A stretch of 64,000 bases of DNA from Rhodopseudomonas julia. GTDB taxonomy: Bacteria > Pseudomonadota > Alphaproteobacteria > Rhizobiales > Afifellaceae. Of the stretch, positions 45,651 through 55,650 are shown one piece after another. Within the stretch, counting starts at the first letter, position 1, and every line of letters begins with the position of its first letter. The stretch covers positions 1,907,394 to 1,971,393 of the forward strand of contig NZ_JAUSUK010000001.1 of assembly GCF_030813515.1 (NCBI RefSeq). The letters are read 5' to 3'. A program made the position numbers and the translations under genes. The notes beneath the pieces were generated by a model, which worked only from the letters and a program-made list of their open reading frames with translations, did no database searches and was not told the DNA's origin.

Positions 45651-46265
45651 TCAGGCGACGACCGTGGCGATCTCTTCGACGCCTTCCCAGATCATGTGGC
45701 CGGCGACGTAGACGATGATCAGAAGACCGACGTAAGCGATCCACCGCTGCTTGTGCAGGAGGTCGGCGATGAGGCTTGCGGCGATGCCCATCAGCGCGAC
45801 CGAGAGGACGAGGCCTGCGGCGAGGACCCAGGGGTGCTGGTGCGCGGCCCCGGCCACGGCGAGAACGTTGTCGAGTGACATCGACAAATCGGCCAGAATG
45901 ATCTGAAAGACCGCCTGGCGCATGGATTTGGGCTGCGGTTCTTCGATGCAAGCGGCGCGGTGGCCGCCGTCATGGCAGGCCCTGCGGTCGGCCTCGAGTT
46001 CCCGCCACAGCTTCCACGACACCCACAGAAGCAGGATGCCGCCGGCCAGCAACAGGCCGATGATCTCCAGAAGTTCGACGGCGACGAGCGCAAAGGCGAT
46101 GCGCATGACGGTCGCCGCGGCGATGCCGACCGCAATGACCTTGGTGCGCTGCTTCGCGGGCAGCGCCGCCGCTGCCATCCCGACGACGACGGCATTGTCG
46201 CCGGCAAGCACGACATCGATCATGACGACGGTCAGAAACGACCAGATCTCTGCGCTGGTGATCAC
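45651..46265 (-). CDS. TerC family (YjbE-like) membrane protein
   Basis: A 204-residue integral membrane protein with about six helices. VVMIDVVLAGDNAVVVGMAAA and LADLSMSLDNVLAVAGAA carry the paired acidic motifs of the TerC/Alx family, which is associated with manganese or calcium export and tellurite resistance. A short His/Cys-bearing loop (RRACHDGGHRAACIEE) is an unusual insert that could bind metal. Confidence 0.88.
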   Translation of the reverse strand: MITSAEIWSFLTVVMIDVVLAGDNAVVVGMAAAALPAKQRTKVIAVGIAAATVMRIAFALVAVELLEIIGLLLAGGILLLWVSWKLWRELEADRRACHDGGHRAACIEEPQPKSMRQAVFQIILADLSMSLDNVLAVAGAAHQHPWVLAAGLVLSVALMGIAASLIADLLHKQRWIAYVGLLIIVYVAGHMIWEGVEEIATVVA

Positions 46266-46315
46266 GTGACGGAAAGGCTCAAGGGAACGGGCTCAAAGGA
46301 GCAGGCTGACGGCGC

Positions 46316-47059
46316 TCAGCGTGCCGGCCGCTCTGCCAGCATCATATAGTTCACATCCATGTCGCGTGACAGGCGCATTCTGTCCGTGAGCGGGTTGTAG
46401 ACGACGCCTGTCTCGTCCTTGATGGTGAGACCTGCCGCCATCAAGGCGTCGGCCAATTCGCGCGGCTTGACGAAACGATGATGCTCATGCGTGCCGCGGG
46501 GCAGCCAGCCGAGCACGTATTCGACGCCCACGATGGCGAGCGCGAAGGATTTCATGGTGCGGTTCAACGTGGCGAGGAACATGAGGCCGCCCGGCTTCAC
46601 GAGCGCCGCAGCGGCCGCGATATAGGCCTCCACATCGGTGACGTGCTCCACCACCTCCATCGACAGGACGACATCGAAGAGGGCGCGTTCGGAGGCGAGA
46701 TCCTCCGCCGCCGCACAGCGATAATCGATGACGAGGCCGCTTTCGGCGGCGTGGCCGGTCGACACTTCGATATTGGCGGGGGAGGGATCGATGCCCGTCA
46801 CCTTGGCGCCGAGACGCGCCATCGGTTCGGCCAGAAGCCCGCCGCCGCAACCGACATCGACGATGTCGAGCCCCGAAAACGGTTTCGGGGCTCGCGGGTC
46901 GCGATCGAACTGGGCGCAGACATGGCGCACGATATAATCGAGCCGCACCGGATTGAGCTTATGCAGCGGGCTGTTCTTGATGCCGCCCCACCAATCCTGA
47001 GCACTCTGCTCGAATTTGGCGACTTCCTTGGGATCGATGGTGGATGAGCCGGCCTGCAT
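46316..47059 (-). CDS. ubiG: Ubiquinone biosynthesis O-methyltransferase
   Basis: A 247-residue class I methyltransferase that performs both O-methylations of ubiquinone synthesis. IDPKEVAKFEQSAQDWWG at the N-terminus, the SAM motif LDIVDVGCGGGLLAEPMARLG and FDVVLSMEVVEHVTD are typical. The ATG at 47059 (MQAGSSTIDP) is the family start. It neighbours lysC at a short distance, as in many Hyphomicrobiales. Confidence 0.95.
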   Translation of the reverse strand: MQAGSSTIDPKEVAKFEQSAQDWWGGIKNSPLHKLNPVRLDYIVRHVCAQFDRDPRAPKPFSGLDIVDVGCGGGLLAEPMARLGAKVTGIDPSPANIEVSTGHAAESGLVIDYRCAAAEDLASERALFDVVLSMEVVEHVTDVEAYIAAAAALVKPGGLMFLATLNRTMKSFALAIVGVEYVLGWLPRGTHEHHRFVKPRELADALMAAGLTIKDETGVVYNPLTDRMRLSRDMDVNYMMLAERPAR

Positions 47060-47176
47060 GATGTCCTCCGCTTGGGCGCGTGCGGAGAAGAGGTGGCGAA
47101 CGCGTCGGAAGTCAAGCCTTCCCGCCTGCGACCTGCTTTCCATGGCAACAATCGAGGTATGCTGAAGGCCGCGCTT

Positions 47177-48454
47177 TCAGGCGAGATACAGCCACGCCAT
47201 CGTCGCCGCGAGGCCGGCGAGGGCAAGGAGGCTTGCCGCGGCAACCGGGATGCCGACACCGCGACCGCCAATGGCTACGGCGATCGCAGCCTTCGACAGG
47301 GTGTTGCTGCACACGGCGACGAGAATCGCGGTCGTCGCCGTGGCCGCGCCGAGCGGGCCCGGCGAAAGTCGAGCCATGGAGATCGTCACCGCGTCCACAT
47401 CCGCAAGGCCCGAGAGGCCCGCGACGGCGAGTACGCCGGCCTCGCCCACTCTTCGCAAGACCAGTCCGACCGAAAGCATGATGAGGGCGAGGAGCCCGGC
47501 AAGCCGCAACGTGGTTCCGAGGGCGAGAGGATTGCCGACATCAAGCCGGGCCTCCACGCCCCTGTGGCGTTTTCCAGCAAGGACGAGGGCGCCGAGTGCA
47601 AGGCCGAAAGCGGCGCAAAGCAGGGGTGGAGCGAGACCCGCCGCAAGAGCCGGTGCAAGCGCGATCGCGACTGTGGCTACGCGGAGCATCATAACCATGC
47701 CCGAGACGAGAATGCCTGCGGCGAAAAGCCGAGCCGAGGCCGGGTCTTTGCGCGCCATCCGCGATAACGTGACGGTCGTTGCGGTGGAGGAGGCGAGACC
47801 GCCGGCGAGCCCCGTGGCAAGGATTCCGAGACGGCTGCCGAAGAGGCGTACGGCCACATAACCCCCAAACGAGATGATGGCGATCAGGATGGCGAGCAGC
47901 CAGATCTCGTAAGGGTTGATTGCATCCCAGGGATCGATGGTCCGATTGGGAAGGAACGGCAGCAGCAGGAAGGTCATTGCGCAAAGCACGAGGACCGCCC
48001 GGATCTCTTCCCAACTGAGCCCGGCAAGCCAGCGGTGCAAAGGTTCCCGCAACGCCAGAATGAGAGTAGCCGCGACAGCCGCGGCAATCGCCACGCGTTC
48101 ATCGCCCGTGACGGCCATCGCGCCGAGACAGAAGGCGAGAAGGCCGGCGATGACCGTCGTCATGCTGAAGCGGTGTTCCGCCTGGGCCTGCAGGATCGAG
48201 AAGGATATGAGCGCGCCGGCATAGCCAAGGAAGGCTGCGGCGAAGACGAAACCTCCGAGGGGAAGTGCAAGGGCTGCCGATGCGCCACCCAGGAGACCGG
48301 AAAGGGCGAAGGTTCTGAGACCGGCGGCACGGGTGCGGCCCTCCGCGCGACGGGTCTCCCAACCGCGTTCGAGACCGATCAAAAGGCCGATCGCGAGCGC
48401 TGCGGCAAGGCGCAAAAGAAGCGCGATCTCGACGGAATTTCCGGTCATCGCCAT
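47177..48454 (-). CDS. MgtC/DUF4010 family membrane protein
   Basis: A membrane protein of about 425 residues. The N-terminal MgtC/SapB-like domain (LRLAAALAIGLLIGLERGWE) is followed by DUF4010, with many hydrophobic helices and the motif GLAGGLASSTATTVTLSRMA. Transport of a cation is often assumed for the family but is not established. Starts at 48454, 48448 or 48487 are all possible; I chose 48454 because it places the first helix close to the N-terminus. Confidence 0.85.
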   Translation of the reverse strand: MAMTGNSVEIALLLRLAAALAIGLLIGLERGWETRRAEGRTRAAGLRTFALSGLLGGASAALALPLGGFVFAAAFLGYAGALISFSILQAQAEHRFSMTTVIAGLLAFCLGAMAVTGDERVAIAAAVAATLILALREPLHRWLAGLSWEEIRAVLVLCAMTFLLLPFLPNRTIDPWDAINPYEIWLLAILIAIISFGGYVAVRLFGSRLGILATGLAGGLASSTATTVTLSRMARKDPASARLFAAGILVSGMVMMLRVATVAIALAPALAAGLAPPLLCAAFGLALGALVLAGKRHRGVEARLDVGNPLALGTTLRLAGLLALIMLSVGLVLRRVGEAGVLAVAGLSGLADVDAVTISMARLSPGPLGAATATTAILVAVCSNTLSKAAIAVAIGGRGVGIPVAAASLLALAGLAATMAWLYLA

Positions 48455-48669
48455 GCTCGCTGGTGCAACCGCCAATGATGCTCGCATCGGGGATTGCGGC
48501 GCTGATTCAGATCAAGCTTCAAGATGCATCGGGGGAGGAGCTCCGTCCCGATTGCCCCCAGGCGCATTCCCGGCTAAAAGCGGGCGCGCCGGGGTACCCG
48601 GCCGCGGCTTGCGCCAATTCTTTTGGCGGGTCGTCCCCTTAAATTCCATCAGGCCTAGCCGAGCCGAAA

Positions 48670-49923
48670 ATGTCCCGCCTCGTGATGAAATTCGGCGGCA
48701 CTTCTGTCGCTGATCTCGACCGCATCCGCCGTGTTGCGCGCCATGTGAAACGTGAAGTCGATGCCGGCCACGAAGTCGCCGTCGTCGTTTCCGCGATGGC
48801 TGGCGAGACGAACAAGCTCGTCAAATTGTGCCGTGAAGCGTCGCTCATGCATGACGCGCGCGAATACGATGCCGTCGTCGCCTCGGGCGAGCAGGTGACG
48901 GCCGGGCTTCTCGCCATCGTCTTGCAATCGATCGGCGTCGATGCACGCTCCTGGCTTGGCTGGCAGATCCCGCTTCGGACCGATGCCGCGCATGGCGTGG
49001 CACGCATCGCCGACATCGATTCCCGCACGCTTCTCGAGCGCATGAGCCGCCAGCAGGTGGCGGTCGTCGCGGGCTTCCAGGGCGTTGCCCCCGACAACCG
49101 CATCGCCACGCTCGGCCGCGGCGGCTCGGACACGAGCGCGGTGGCGCTCGCGGCCGCCCTCGGGGCGGAGCGCTGCGACATCTATACCGACGTCGACGGG
49201 GTCTATACGACGGATCCGAGAATCGTATCCGGCGCCAAGCGCCTGCCGAAGATCGCGTTTGAGGAAATGCTCGAAATGGCGTCTCTCGGCGCCAAGGTGC
49301 TGCAGGTCAGATCCGTCGAACTCGCCATGGTGCACGGGGTCAGAACCTTCGTGCGCTCCTCCTTCGACGACCCGGAAGCGCCGCAGGTCGGCGAGGGCAA
49401 TCTACCCATCGGCACGCTCATTTGTGACGAGGACGAAATCGTGGAAAAGCAGCTTGTCACCGGCATCGCCTATTCCAGGGACGAGGCGAAGGTCACGCTC
49501 CGACGCGTCGAAGACCGACCTGGCGTCGCCGCGACCATTTTCGGCGCGCTCGCCGATCAGGCGATCAATGTCGACATGATCGTGCAGAACATTTCCGAGG
49601 ACGGGCGTACCACCGATATCACCTTCACCGTCACCACGAGCGATTTCGAGCGCGCGCTCGCCCTCATCGAGGGGATGCGGCCGGGCGTTGCGATGGAGAT
49701 GGTCTCGGGGTCGAGCGACGTCGCGAAAGTCTCCGTCATCGGCATCGGTATGCGCAGCCATGCGGGCGTCGCGGCGGAGGCGTTCAAGGCGCTTGCGGCC
49801 CGCGGCATCAACATCCAGTTGATCACGACCTCGGAGATCAAGATCTCCATCCTGATCGACGCCGCCTATACCGAACTTGCCGTACGCACCCTCCATTCAA
49901 TATACGAACTGGACAAGACTTGA
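48670..49923 (+). CDS. lysC: Aspartate kinase
   Basis: A 417-residue enzyme for the first step of the lysine/threonine/methionine pathway. The amino-acid kinase domain starts with VMKFGGTSVADLDRI and includes TLGRGGSDTSAVALAAALGAERCDIYTDVDGVYT. Two ACT domains follow (VEDRPGVAATIFGALADQAINVDMI; RSHAGVAAEAFKALAARGINIQLITTSEIKISILI) for feedback inhibition. It precedes ptsP. Confidence 0.97.
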   Translation: MSRLVMKFGGTSVADLDRIRRVARHVKREVDAGHEVAVVVSAMAGETNKLVKLCREASLMHDAREYDAVVASGEQVTAGLLAIVLQSIGVDARSWLGWQIPLRTDAAHGVARIADIDSRTLLERMSRQQVAVVAGFQGVAPDNRIATLGRGGSDTSAVALAAALGAERCDIYTDVDGVYTTDPRIVSGAKRLPKIAFEEMLEMASLGAKVLQVRSVELAMVHGVRTFVRSSFDDPEAPQVGEGNLPIGTLICDEDEIVEKQLVTGIAYSRDEAKVTLRRVEDRPGVAATIFGALADQAINVDMIVQNISEDGRTTDITFTVTTSDFERALALIEGMRPGVAMEMVSGSSDVAKVSVIGIGMRSHAGVAAEAFKALAARGINIQLITTSEIKISILIDAAYTELAVRTLHSIYELDKT

Positions 49924-50010
49924 CGGGCTAACGTCGAATACGGCGCCCACGGGGGACGGGGCGGCCGTGAAAGACTGCGCACGGCGACGGGATGAGGGGG
50001 TCTGCCTGCA

Positions 50011-52278
50011 ATGCGAGAGACGCTTGCCGGACCGAGAGTGCTGCTCAGGCGGCTCCGCGAAGTCATGGCGGAGCCGATCGGCGCACAAGATCGGCTGGAT
50101 AAGATCGTCAGGCTGATCGCCGCCAACATGGTGACGGAGGTCTGTTCCGTCTACATCCTGCGCGCCGACGGGGCGCTCGAACTCTTCGCCACCGAAGGCC
50201 TGAAGGCCTCGGCCGTCCACCGTGCCACCTTGCGCGTCGGCCGCGGCCTCGTCGGCCTCATCGCGGCGGAGGCGAGACCGCTCAATCTGCCCGATGCGCA
50301 GAAGCATCCGGCCTTCGCCTATCTGCCGGAGACGGGCGAGGAGATCTACAATTCCTTCCTCGGCGTGCCGGTGCTGCGTGCCGGTCGCACTCTCGGCGTA
50401 CTCGTCGTCCAGAACCGCTCCCACCGCTCCTATACCGAAGAGGAGGTGGAAGCCCTGCAGACGACAGCCATGGTGCTTGCCGAAATGTTCGCCGCCGGCG
50501 AAATCGAAGACCTCGCCACGCCCGGCGCCGACCTCGATCTCAACCGTCCCTTTCGTCTGGAAGGCGCGGCGTTTTCGGAGGGCATCGGGCTCGGAAAAGT
50601 GCTTTTGCACGAACCGCGCGTGGTGGTGACGCAGCTGATCGCGGAAGATGTCGATCAGGAACTCGTGCGCCTCGACGAGGCGATGCGCAGCCTGAGGCTC
50701 TCCGTCGACGATCTTCTGGCGCGCGGCGTGGAGGCCGGGCAGGGCGAGCATCGCGACATTCTCGAAGCCTACCGGATGTTCGCGCAGGATCAGGGCTGGG
50801 TCCGGCGGCTGCGCGAGGCGGTGGCTGCGGGCCTCACCGCGGAAGCGGCGGTGGAGAAGGTGCAAAGCGATATGCGGGCGAGGCTCGCACGCAGCGCCGA
50901 TCCTTATCTGCGCGACCGGCTGCACGATCTCGACGATCTCGGCAACCGGCTCCTGCGCACGCTGATGGGCCGGCCGCACGGTCCGGGCAGCGCGCAGATG
51001 CCGGCCGATGCGGTGGTCGTCGCCCGCAATATGGGCGCGGCCGAACTTCTCGATTACGACCGCGACAAGCTGCGCGGTCTGGTGCTGGAAGACGGGGCGC
51101 CGACGAACCATGTCGCGATCGTGGCGCGGGCGCTCGGCATCGCGACCGTCGGCCAGGTGGAAAACGTCGTGGCGCTCGCCGAATCGGGCGATCCCGTCAT
51201 CGTCGACGGGGAGACGGGCGAGGTGCATCTGCGCCCGCCGGGCGATATCGAGCTCGCCTATGTCGACAAGGTGCGCTTCCGGGCACGGCGGCAGGAGCAG
51301 TTCCGCCGCCTGCGCGACACGCCTTCATGCACCAAGGACGGCGTCGACGTCTCCTTGATGATCAATGCCGGCCTGATGATGGATCTGCCGCATCTGATGG
51401 AATCGGGCGCGTCGGGCATCGGGCTTTTCCGCACCGAATTGCAGTTCATGATCGCCTCGTCGTTTCCGCGGCTCGGTGAGCAGGAGGCGTTTTACCGCGA
51501 CGTCATGGAAGGGGCCGGCGACAAGCCCGTGACCTTCCGCTCGCTCGATGTCGGCGGCGACAAGGTGCTGCCCTATATCCGCACGCATCCAGAAGAGAAC
51601 CCGGCGCTCGGCTGGCGCGCGATCCGGCTCGGGCTCGACCGGCCGGCGCTTTTGAAGACCCAGATCCGCGCTCTGTTGAAGGCGGCGGCGGGACGCACTT
51701 TGCGCCTCATGTTCCCGATGGTGACGGAGGTGTCGGAATTTGAACGTGCGGCGCAGATCGTCAGGAACGAAGAGGCACATCTCAACCGTCACGACCACCC
51801 GACCGCCGCCAAGGTGGAGCTCGGGGCGATGCTGGAAGTGCCGTCGCTTTTGTGGCAGCTCGACGAATTGCTGGCGAAGGTCGATTTCCTGTCGGTCGGG
51901 TCTAACGATCTCTTCCAGTTTTTGATGGCGTCGGATCGCGGCTCGACGCGGCTCGCGGGCCGCTTCGATGCCTTGTCGCCGGCGTTTCTGCGCCCCTTGC
52001 GCAAGGTCGCGCATCGGGCCCGTGATGTCGGCAAACCGGTCGCGGTGTGCGGCGAAATCGCCGGCCGGCCCTTGGAAGCCATGGCGCTTCTGGCGCTCGG
52101 CTATCGGTCTTTGTCGATGGCGCCGTCATCGATCGGGCCGATCAAGGCGATGATCCTGGAATTGCGGCTTGAACCCCTTGCCGAACGGCTCAATGCCATG
52201 CTGGACGAGGATGTGAGCGCGTCAGAACTGCGCACCGAATTGCGGGCCTGGGCGAATATCGAACGCATCCCCGTGTGA
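50011..52278 (+). CDS. ptsP: PEP-protein phosphotransferase of the nitrogen PTS (EI-Ntr)
   Basis: A 755-residue EI-Ntr. An N-terminal GAF domain occupies about residues 20-165 (RLIAANMVTEVCSVYILRADG; LGVLVVQNRSHRSYTEEE). The EI phosphohistidine domain has His367 in GAPTNHVAIVARALGI, and the C-terminal PEP-binding barrel contains GIGLFRTELQFM and SVGSNDLFQF. It phosphorylates NPr in the regulatory PTS-Ntr chain that responds to nitrogen and potassium status. Confidence 0.96.
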   Translation: MRETLAGPRVLLRRLREVMAEPIGAQDRLDKIVRLIAANMVTEVCSVYILRADGALELFATEGLKASAVHRATLRVGRGLVGLIAAEARPLNLPDAQKHPAFAYLPETGEEIYNSFLGVPVLRAGRTLGVLVVQNRSHRSYTEEEVEALQTTAMVLAEMFAAGEIEDLATPGADLDLNRPFRLEGAAFSEGIGLGKVLLHEPRVVVTQLIAEDVDQELVRLDEAMRSLRLSVDDLLARGVEAGQGEHRDILEAYRMFAQDQGWVRRLREAVAAGLTAEAAVEKVQSDMRARLARSADPYLRDRLHDLDDLGNRLLRTLMGRPHGPGSAQMPADAVVVARNMGAAELLDYDRDKLRGLVLEDGAPTNHVAIVARALGIATVGQVENVVALAESGDPVIVDGETGEVHLRPPGDIELAYVDKVRFRARRQEQFRRLRDTPSCTKDGVDVSLMINAGLMMDLPHLMESGASGIGLFRTELQFMIASSFPRLGEQEAFYRDVMEGAGDKPVTFRSLDVGGDKVLPYIRTHPEENPALGWRAIRLGLDRPALLKTQIRALLKAAAGRTLRLMFPMVTEVSEFERAAQIVRNEEAHLNRHDHPTAAKVELGAMLEVPSLLWQLDELLAKVDFLSVGSNDLFQFLMASDRGSTRLAGRFDALSPAFLRPLRKVAHRARDVGKPVAVCGEIAGRPLEAMALLALGYRSLSMAPSSIGPIKAMILELRLEPLAERLNAMLDEDVSASELRTELRAWANIERIPV

Positions 52279-52302
52279 GCGAATTCTCGCTATAGAGAGC
52301 GG

Positions 52303-53382
52303 ATGATACCGAAAGAACGACTGGACGGGCTGATTGCCCGCCGCAACGCCATCACCACAGAACTCACCAAGGCGCCGGAGACGGAGGTCTTCATCCGCCT
52401 GTCGCGCGAGCTTGCGGAGATCGATGAGGTGGCGGGCAAGGCCGAGGCACTGCTTGCGGCCGAGCAGGAATTGGAAGACGCAGAAGCGCTGACCGCCGAC
52501 CGCAGCAACGATGCGGAGATGCGCGAACTCGCCGAGGAAGAGGCCTATGCTCTGCGCAAGCGCATCGCCGCGCTTTCCGACGAGATCCGGCTTCTGCTTC
52601 TGCCGCGCGACGAGGCCGATTCCAAAAGCGCCATCCTGGAAGTCAGAGCCGGCACCGGCGGCGACGAGGCGGCGCTTTTTGCCGGTGATCTCTTCCGCAT
52701 GTATTGCCGCTATGCCGATCTGAAAAAATGGAAGGTCGAGATCCTCTCCGTCTCGGAGGGCGAAGTCGGCGGCTATAAGGAAGTGATCGCCTCCATCTCC
52801 GGGCGCAGCGTCTATGCGCGGCTCAAATTCGAATCGGGCGTGCACCGGGTGCAGCGCGTGCCGGAGACGGAAGGCGGCGGCCGCATCCATACCTCGGCGG
52901 CGACGGTCGCCGTGCTGCCGGAGGCGGAGGATGTCGACATCGAGATCCGCCAGGAAGATCTTCGCATCGATACGATGCGTGCCTCGGGCGCCGGCGGGCA
53001 GCACGTCAACACGACCGATTCGGCGGTGCGCATCACCCACCTTCCGACCGGTATCGTCGTCACTTCGTCGGAGAAATCCCAGCACCAGAACCGGGCGCGC
53101 GCCATGCAGGTTCTGAAAGCGCGGCTTTATGACATGGAGCGCGAGAAGGCCGACAGCGAACGCGCCTCGGCCCGCAAGAGCCAGGTCGGTTCGGGCGACC
53201 GGTCGGAGCGTATTCGTACATACAATTTTCCGCAGGGACGGGTGACCGACCACCGCATCAATCTGACGCTCTACAAGCTCGACAAGGTTCTGGCAGGCGA
53301 AGCGCTCGACGAACTGGTCGACGGGCTTGTCGCCGACGACCAGGCGAACCGGCTTGCCGCGATCGAGGCGGAGCCGGCATGA
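52303..53382 (+). CDS. prfA: Peptide chain release factor 1
   Basis: A 359-residue class I release factor for UAA/UAG. GGQ is at 231-233 ([16 protein letters not shown]), and [23 protein letters not shown] contains the PAT-type decoding loop region of RF1. It is 24 bp after ptsP and overlaps a would-be ATG of the next gene (prmC), whose protein methylates this factor on the GGQ glutamine. Confidence 0.97.
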   Translation: MIPKERLDGLIARRNAITTELTKAPETEVFIRLSRELAEIDEVAGKAEALLAAEQELEDAEALTADRSNDAEMRELAEEEAYALRKRIAALSDEIRLLLLPRDEADSKSAILEVRAGTGGDEAALFAGDLFRMYCRYADLKKWKVEILSVSEGEVGGYKEVIASISGRSVYARLKFESGVHRVQRVPETEGGGRIHTSAATVAVLPEAEDVDIEIRQEDLRIDTMRASGAGGQHVNTTDSAVRITHLPTGIVVTSSEKSQHQNRARAMQVLKARLYDMEREKADSERASARKSQVGSGDRSERIRTYNFPQGRVTDHRINLTLYKLDKVLAGEALDELVDGLVADDQANRLAAIEAEPA

Positions 53383-53432
53383 ACGCCAGGGGATGAGGAT
53401 GGACACGAGGACGCAGGCGTGAGGGCGGGACG

Positions 53433-54377
53433 ATAGCGCACCTTTCGGCCGGTCGCGGGGCGCGAAGCCGCGACGCGCTTCTGAAAGAGGCGCGCGCAAC
53501 CCTGAGGGCGGCTGGCATCGCCGATCCGGGGCGCGATGCGCGGCTGCTTCTCGCTTCGGCCTGCGGGCTTTCGGCTGAACAGCTGATTGCGGCGGGCGAT
53601 GCCCCGGTGTCGGATGAGGAGGAGGCGCGCTTTGCCGCCTTCATCGCACGCCGCGTGGCACGCGAACCGGTCGTGCGGATTCTCGGCGAGGCGGAGTTCT
53701 GGGGGCTTTCCTTTCTGGTGCGGCCGGAGGTTTTGACGCCGCGCCCGGAAACGGAGCACGCGGTCGAACAAGCTCTTGCCTTCCTCGGACCGGCGCGGCG
53801 CGGCGAGCCGCTCGTCTTCGCCGATCTCGGCACGGGCAGCGGTGCCATCGCGGTGGCGCTCTTGCGGGAGCTTGGCCAAGCGCGATGCATCGCGGTCGAT
53901 TTGAGTGCCGCGGCGCTCGAATTGGCCCGCGAGAATGCCGCAAGGCACGGGGTGGATGCGCGATTCTTGCCGTTTCAAGGCGACTTCCGCGATCTCGCAC
54001 AAGCGGTCGCACCGCAAAGCCTGACTTTTATCGTTTCCAATCCGCCCTATATAGAGAGCGACGTCGTCGCGACGTTGATGCCGGAGGTCGAATGCTTCGA
54101 TCCCAGAATGGCGCTCGATGGCGGCGAAGACGGACTGACCGCCTACCGGGCGATCGCAGAGGTCGCTCCCGAATTTTTGAAACCAGGCGGTGCACTTATC
54201 CTGGAGATCGGCGCGGGTCAGGCGGACAACGTCACAGCTCTTCTCAAGGAAAACGGACTTTCCGCATGTTCCGAGACAGTCGATCTTGCCGGAATCGTGC
54301 GTGTGGTCAGCGCCAGGAAAGCTTGTGATGACAGTGTTGCAGACGCTGCTTTCGCCTGCCGCAATGCGAAAAAATAA
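53433..54377 (+). CDS. prmC: Release-factor glutamine methyltransferase (start abnormal)
   Basis: The enzyme N5-methylates the GGQ glutamine of release factors. The SAM motif FADLGTGSGAIAVALL and the catalytic FIVSNPPYIESDVV are complete, and the N-terminal helical domain (ALLKEARATLRAAGIADPGRDARLLLA) is present from about 53460. No ATG, GTG or TTG precedes this domain in frame: the ATG at 53379 that overlaps prfA meets TGA after five codons, and the GTG at 53419 is one frame off. I give 53433, an ATA codon 7 bp after GAGGG, as the boundary. Start at GTG 53607 would delete most of the N-terminal domain. Confidence 0.85.
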   Translation: MAHLSAGRGARSRDALLKEARATLRAAGIADPGRDARLLLASACGLSAEQLIAAGDAPVSDEEEARFAAFIARRVAREPVVRILGEAEFWGLSFLVRPEVLTPRPETEHAVEQALAFLGPARRGEPLVFADLGTGSGAIAVALLRELGQARCIAVDLSAAALELARENAARHGVDARFLPFQGDFRDLAQAVAPQSLTFIVSNPPYIESDVVATLMPEVECFDPRMALDGGEDGLTAYRAIAEVAPEFLKPGGALILEIGAGQADNVTALLKENGLSACSETVDLAGIVRVVSARKACDDSVADAAFACRNAKK

Positions 54378-54628
54378 CTTGGAAATCCAAGTCAATCTCG
54401 CTACGGTCAAGAGGCGATCCGGGGCACAACGCCACACAAATGTCCTTGAGACAGGCGAAGTTATCGCCCCCAGCACGGATCGTTTGCACGTCTTCGCCAC
54501 CGATGGTCATTAACGACACGGGCAGCTCCGGCTGAATTGGGAATCGTGCGATTGGAAAACTCAGCCTCGGTCAAGCCGCGGCGAGTAGGGGCACGGATCA
54601 AAAAGCTCTAAACCAGCGAGAACGGTTG

Positions 54629-55558
54629 ATGAGGCATAATCAGAACAGGCGGTCGCGGGGACGCAACCGCAAGGGGCCTAATCCTCTTTCGAGAAGCTAT
54701 GAATCGAATGGGCCGGACGTCAAAGTTCGTGGAACGGCTCAGCACATCGCCGACAAATACGCCTTGCTGGCACGCGATGCGCTTTCTTCGGGGGACAATG
54801 TCTCGGCCGAGAACTACTTCCAGCACGCAGAACACTACAACCGCATCCTGATGGCCGCGCAGGCGAGCATGCCGCAACAGCAAAGCGCCAACAATCAGGA
54901 CCAGGACGACGACGAGGATGGCGACGATTACCGTCCGATGAACGGCTATCGCCAGCCCTCGCGCAACGATTCGCGCCAGGACGACCGCGATTCCGACGAG
55001 CGCGAGACGCGCGGTTCGGGCAATCGGGACGATAACCGGCGTGACGACAACCGGCGTGACGATAATCGTCGTGATGACGGGCGCCGCGACGATGGACGCC
55101 GTGGAAATCGCGACGGCCGCAATCGCGACGAACAGGTCTCTGCAAGCGACAATGACGACGACAACGACAACGAAGGTGATGGTGAGGAGCGCAGCGAGCG
55201 CCGTCCACGCCGCACCCGTCGTCGTCCGGCTGCAGTCGCCGAGAGCGCCGACAATGCCAAGTCGGACACGTCGAATGCGGACGATGCCGCCGCCGAGAAG
55301 CCCAAGCCGGCCCGCGCCTCCCGCTCAAGCAAAGCCGCCAAGGCGGCCGAGAACGGAACGGATGGCGAGGGAGACGGGACGGCGGAAGCCGCGCCTGCTC
55401 CGAAGCCGCGCCGCCGGACCAAGAAGGCCGCGGCTGCCGACGGCGAAGGCAATGGCAATGGCGAAGCCAAGGTCGAGGCCAAGGGCGCCGACAAGAGCGA
55501 CGACAAAGGCGAGCCGACACGCGACGGTGCCGCCGCTCTGGCAGCCTTTCCGGAATAA
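54629..55558 (+). CDS. DUF4167 domain-containing RNA-binding-like protein
   Basis: A 309-residue protein. The DUF4167 domain is at the N-terminus (residues about 8-80: NRRSRGRNRKGPNPLSRSYES; GTAQHIADKYALLARDAL; AENYFQHAEHYNRIL). The rest is highly charged and disordered, with an RDDNR repeat (coded at 55025-55099) and Lys/Ala-rich blocks such as PKPRRRTKKAAA. The family is conserved after prmC in Hyphomicrobiales and appears suited to nucleic-acid binding, but its function is not known to me. Confidence 0.9.
   Translation: MRHNQNRRSRGRNRKGPNPLSRSYESNGPDVKVRGTAQHIADKYALLARDALSSGDNVSAENYFQHAEHYNRILMAAQASMPQQQSANNQDQDDDEDGDDYRPMNGYRQPSRNDSRQDDRDSDERETRGSGNRDDNRRDDNRRDDNRRDDGRRDDGRRGNRDGRNRDEQVSASDNDDDNDNEGDGEERSERRPRRTRRRPAAVAESADNAKSDTSNADDAAAEKPKPARASRSSKAAKAAENGTDGEGDGTAEAAPAPKPRRRTKKAAAADGEGNGNGEAKVEAKGADKSDDKGEPTRDGAAALAAFPE
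55025..55099 (+). repeat. Tandem 15-bp repeat (five units) coding for RDD[N/G]R
   Basis: Five imperfect 15-bp units starting at 55025, 55040, 55055, 55070 and 55085 (consensus CGTGACGATAACCGG) encode Arg-Asp-Asp-Asn/Gly-Arg. Repeat number may vary between strains. Confidence 0.85.
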
Positions 55559-55584
55559 GCGTCGGTCCTTTGGAGAATGATATC

Positions 55585-55612
55585 AGGCGCGGGTCTCGGC
55601 CCGCGCCTTTTT
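55585..55612 (+). terminator. Rho-independent terminator after the DUF4167 gene
   Basis: A 9-bp stem, AGGCGCGGG and CCCGCGCCT, with a 6-base loop followed by TTTTT, 27 bp past the stop. Confidence 0.93.
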
Positions 55613-55650
55613 CGTGTCCGCGATAGGGCCCGGTAAGGGAGCCCCGCGTT

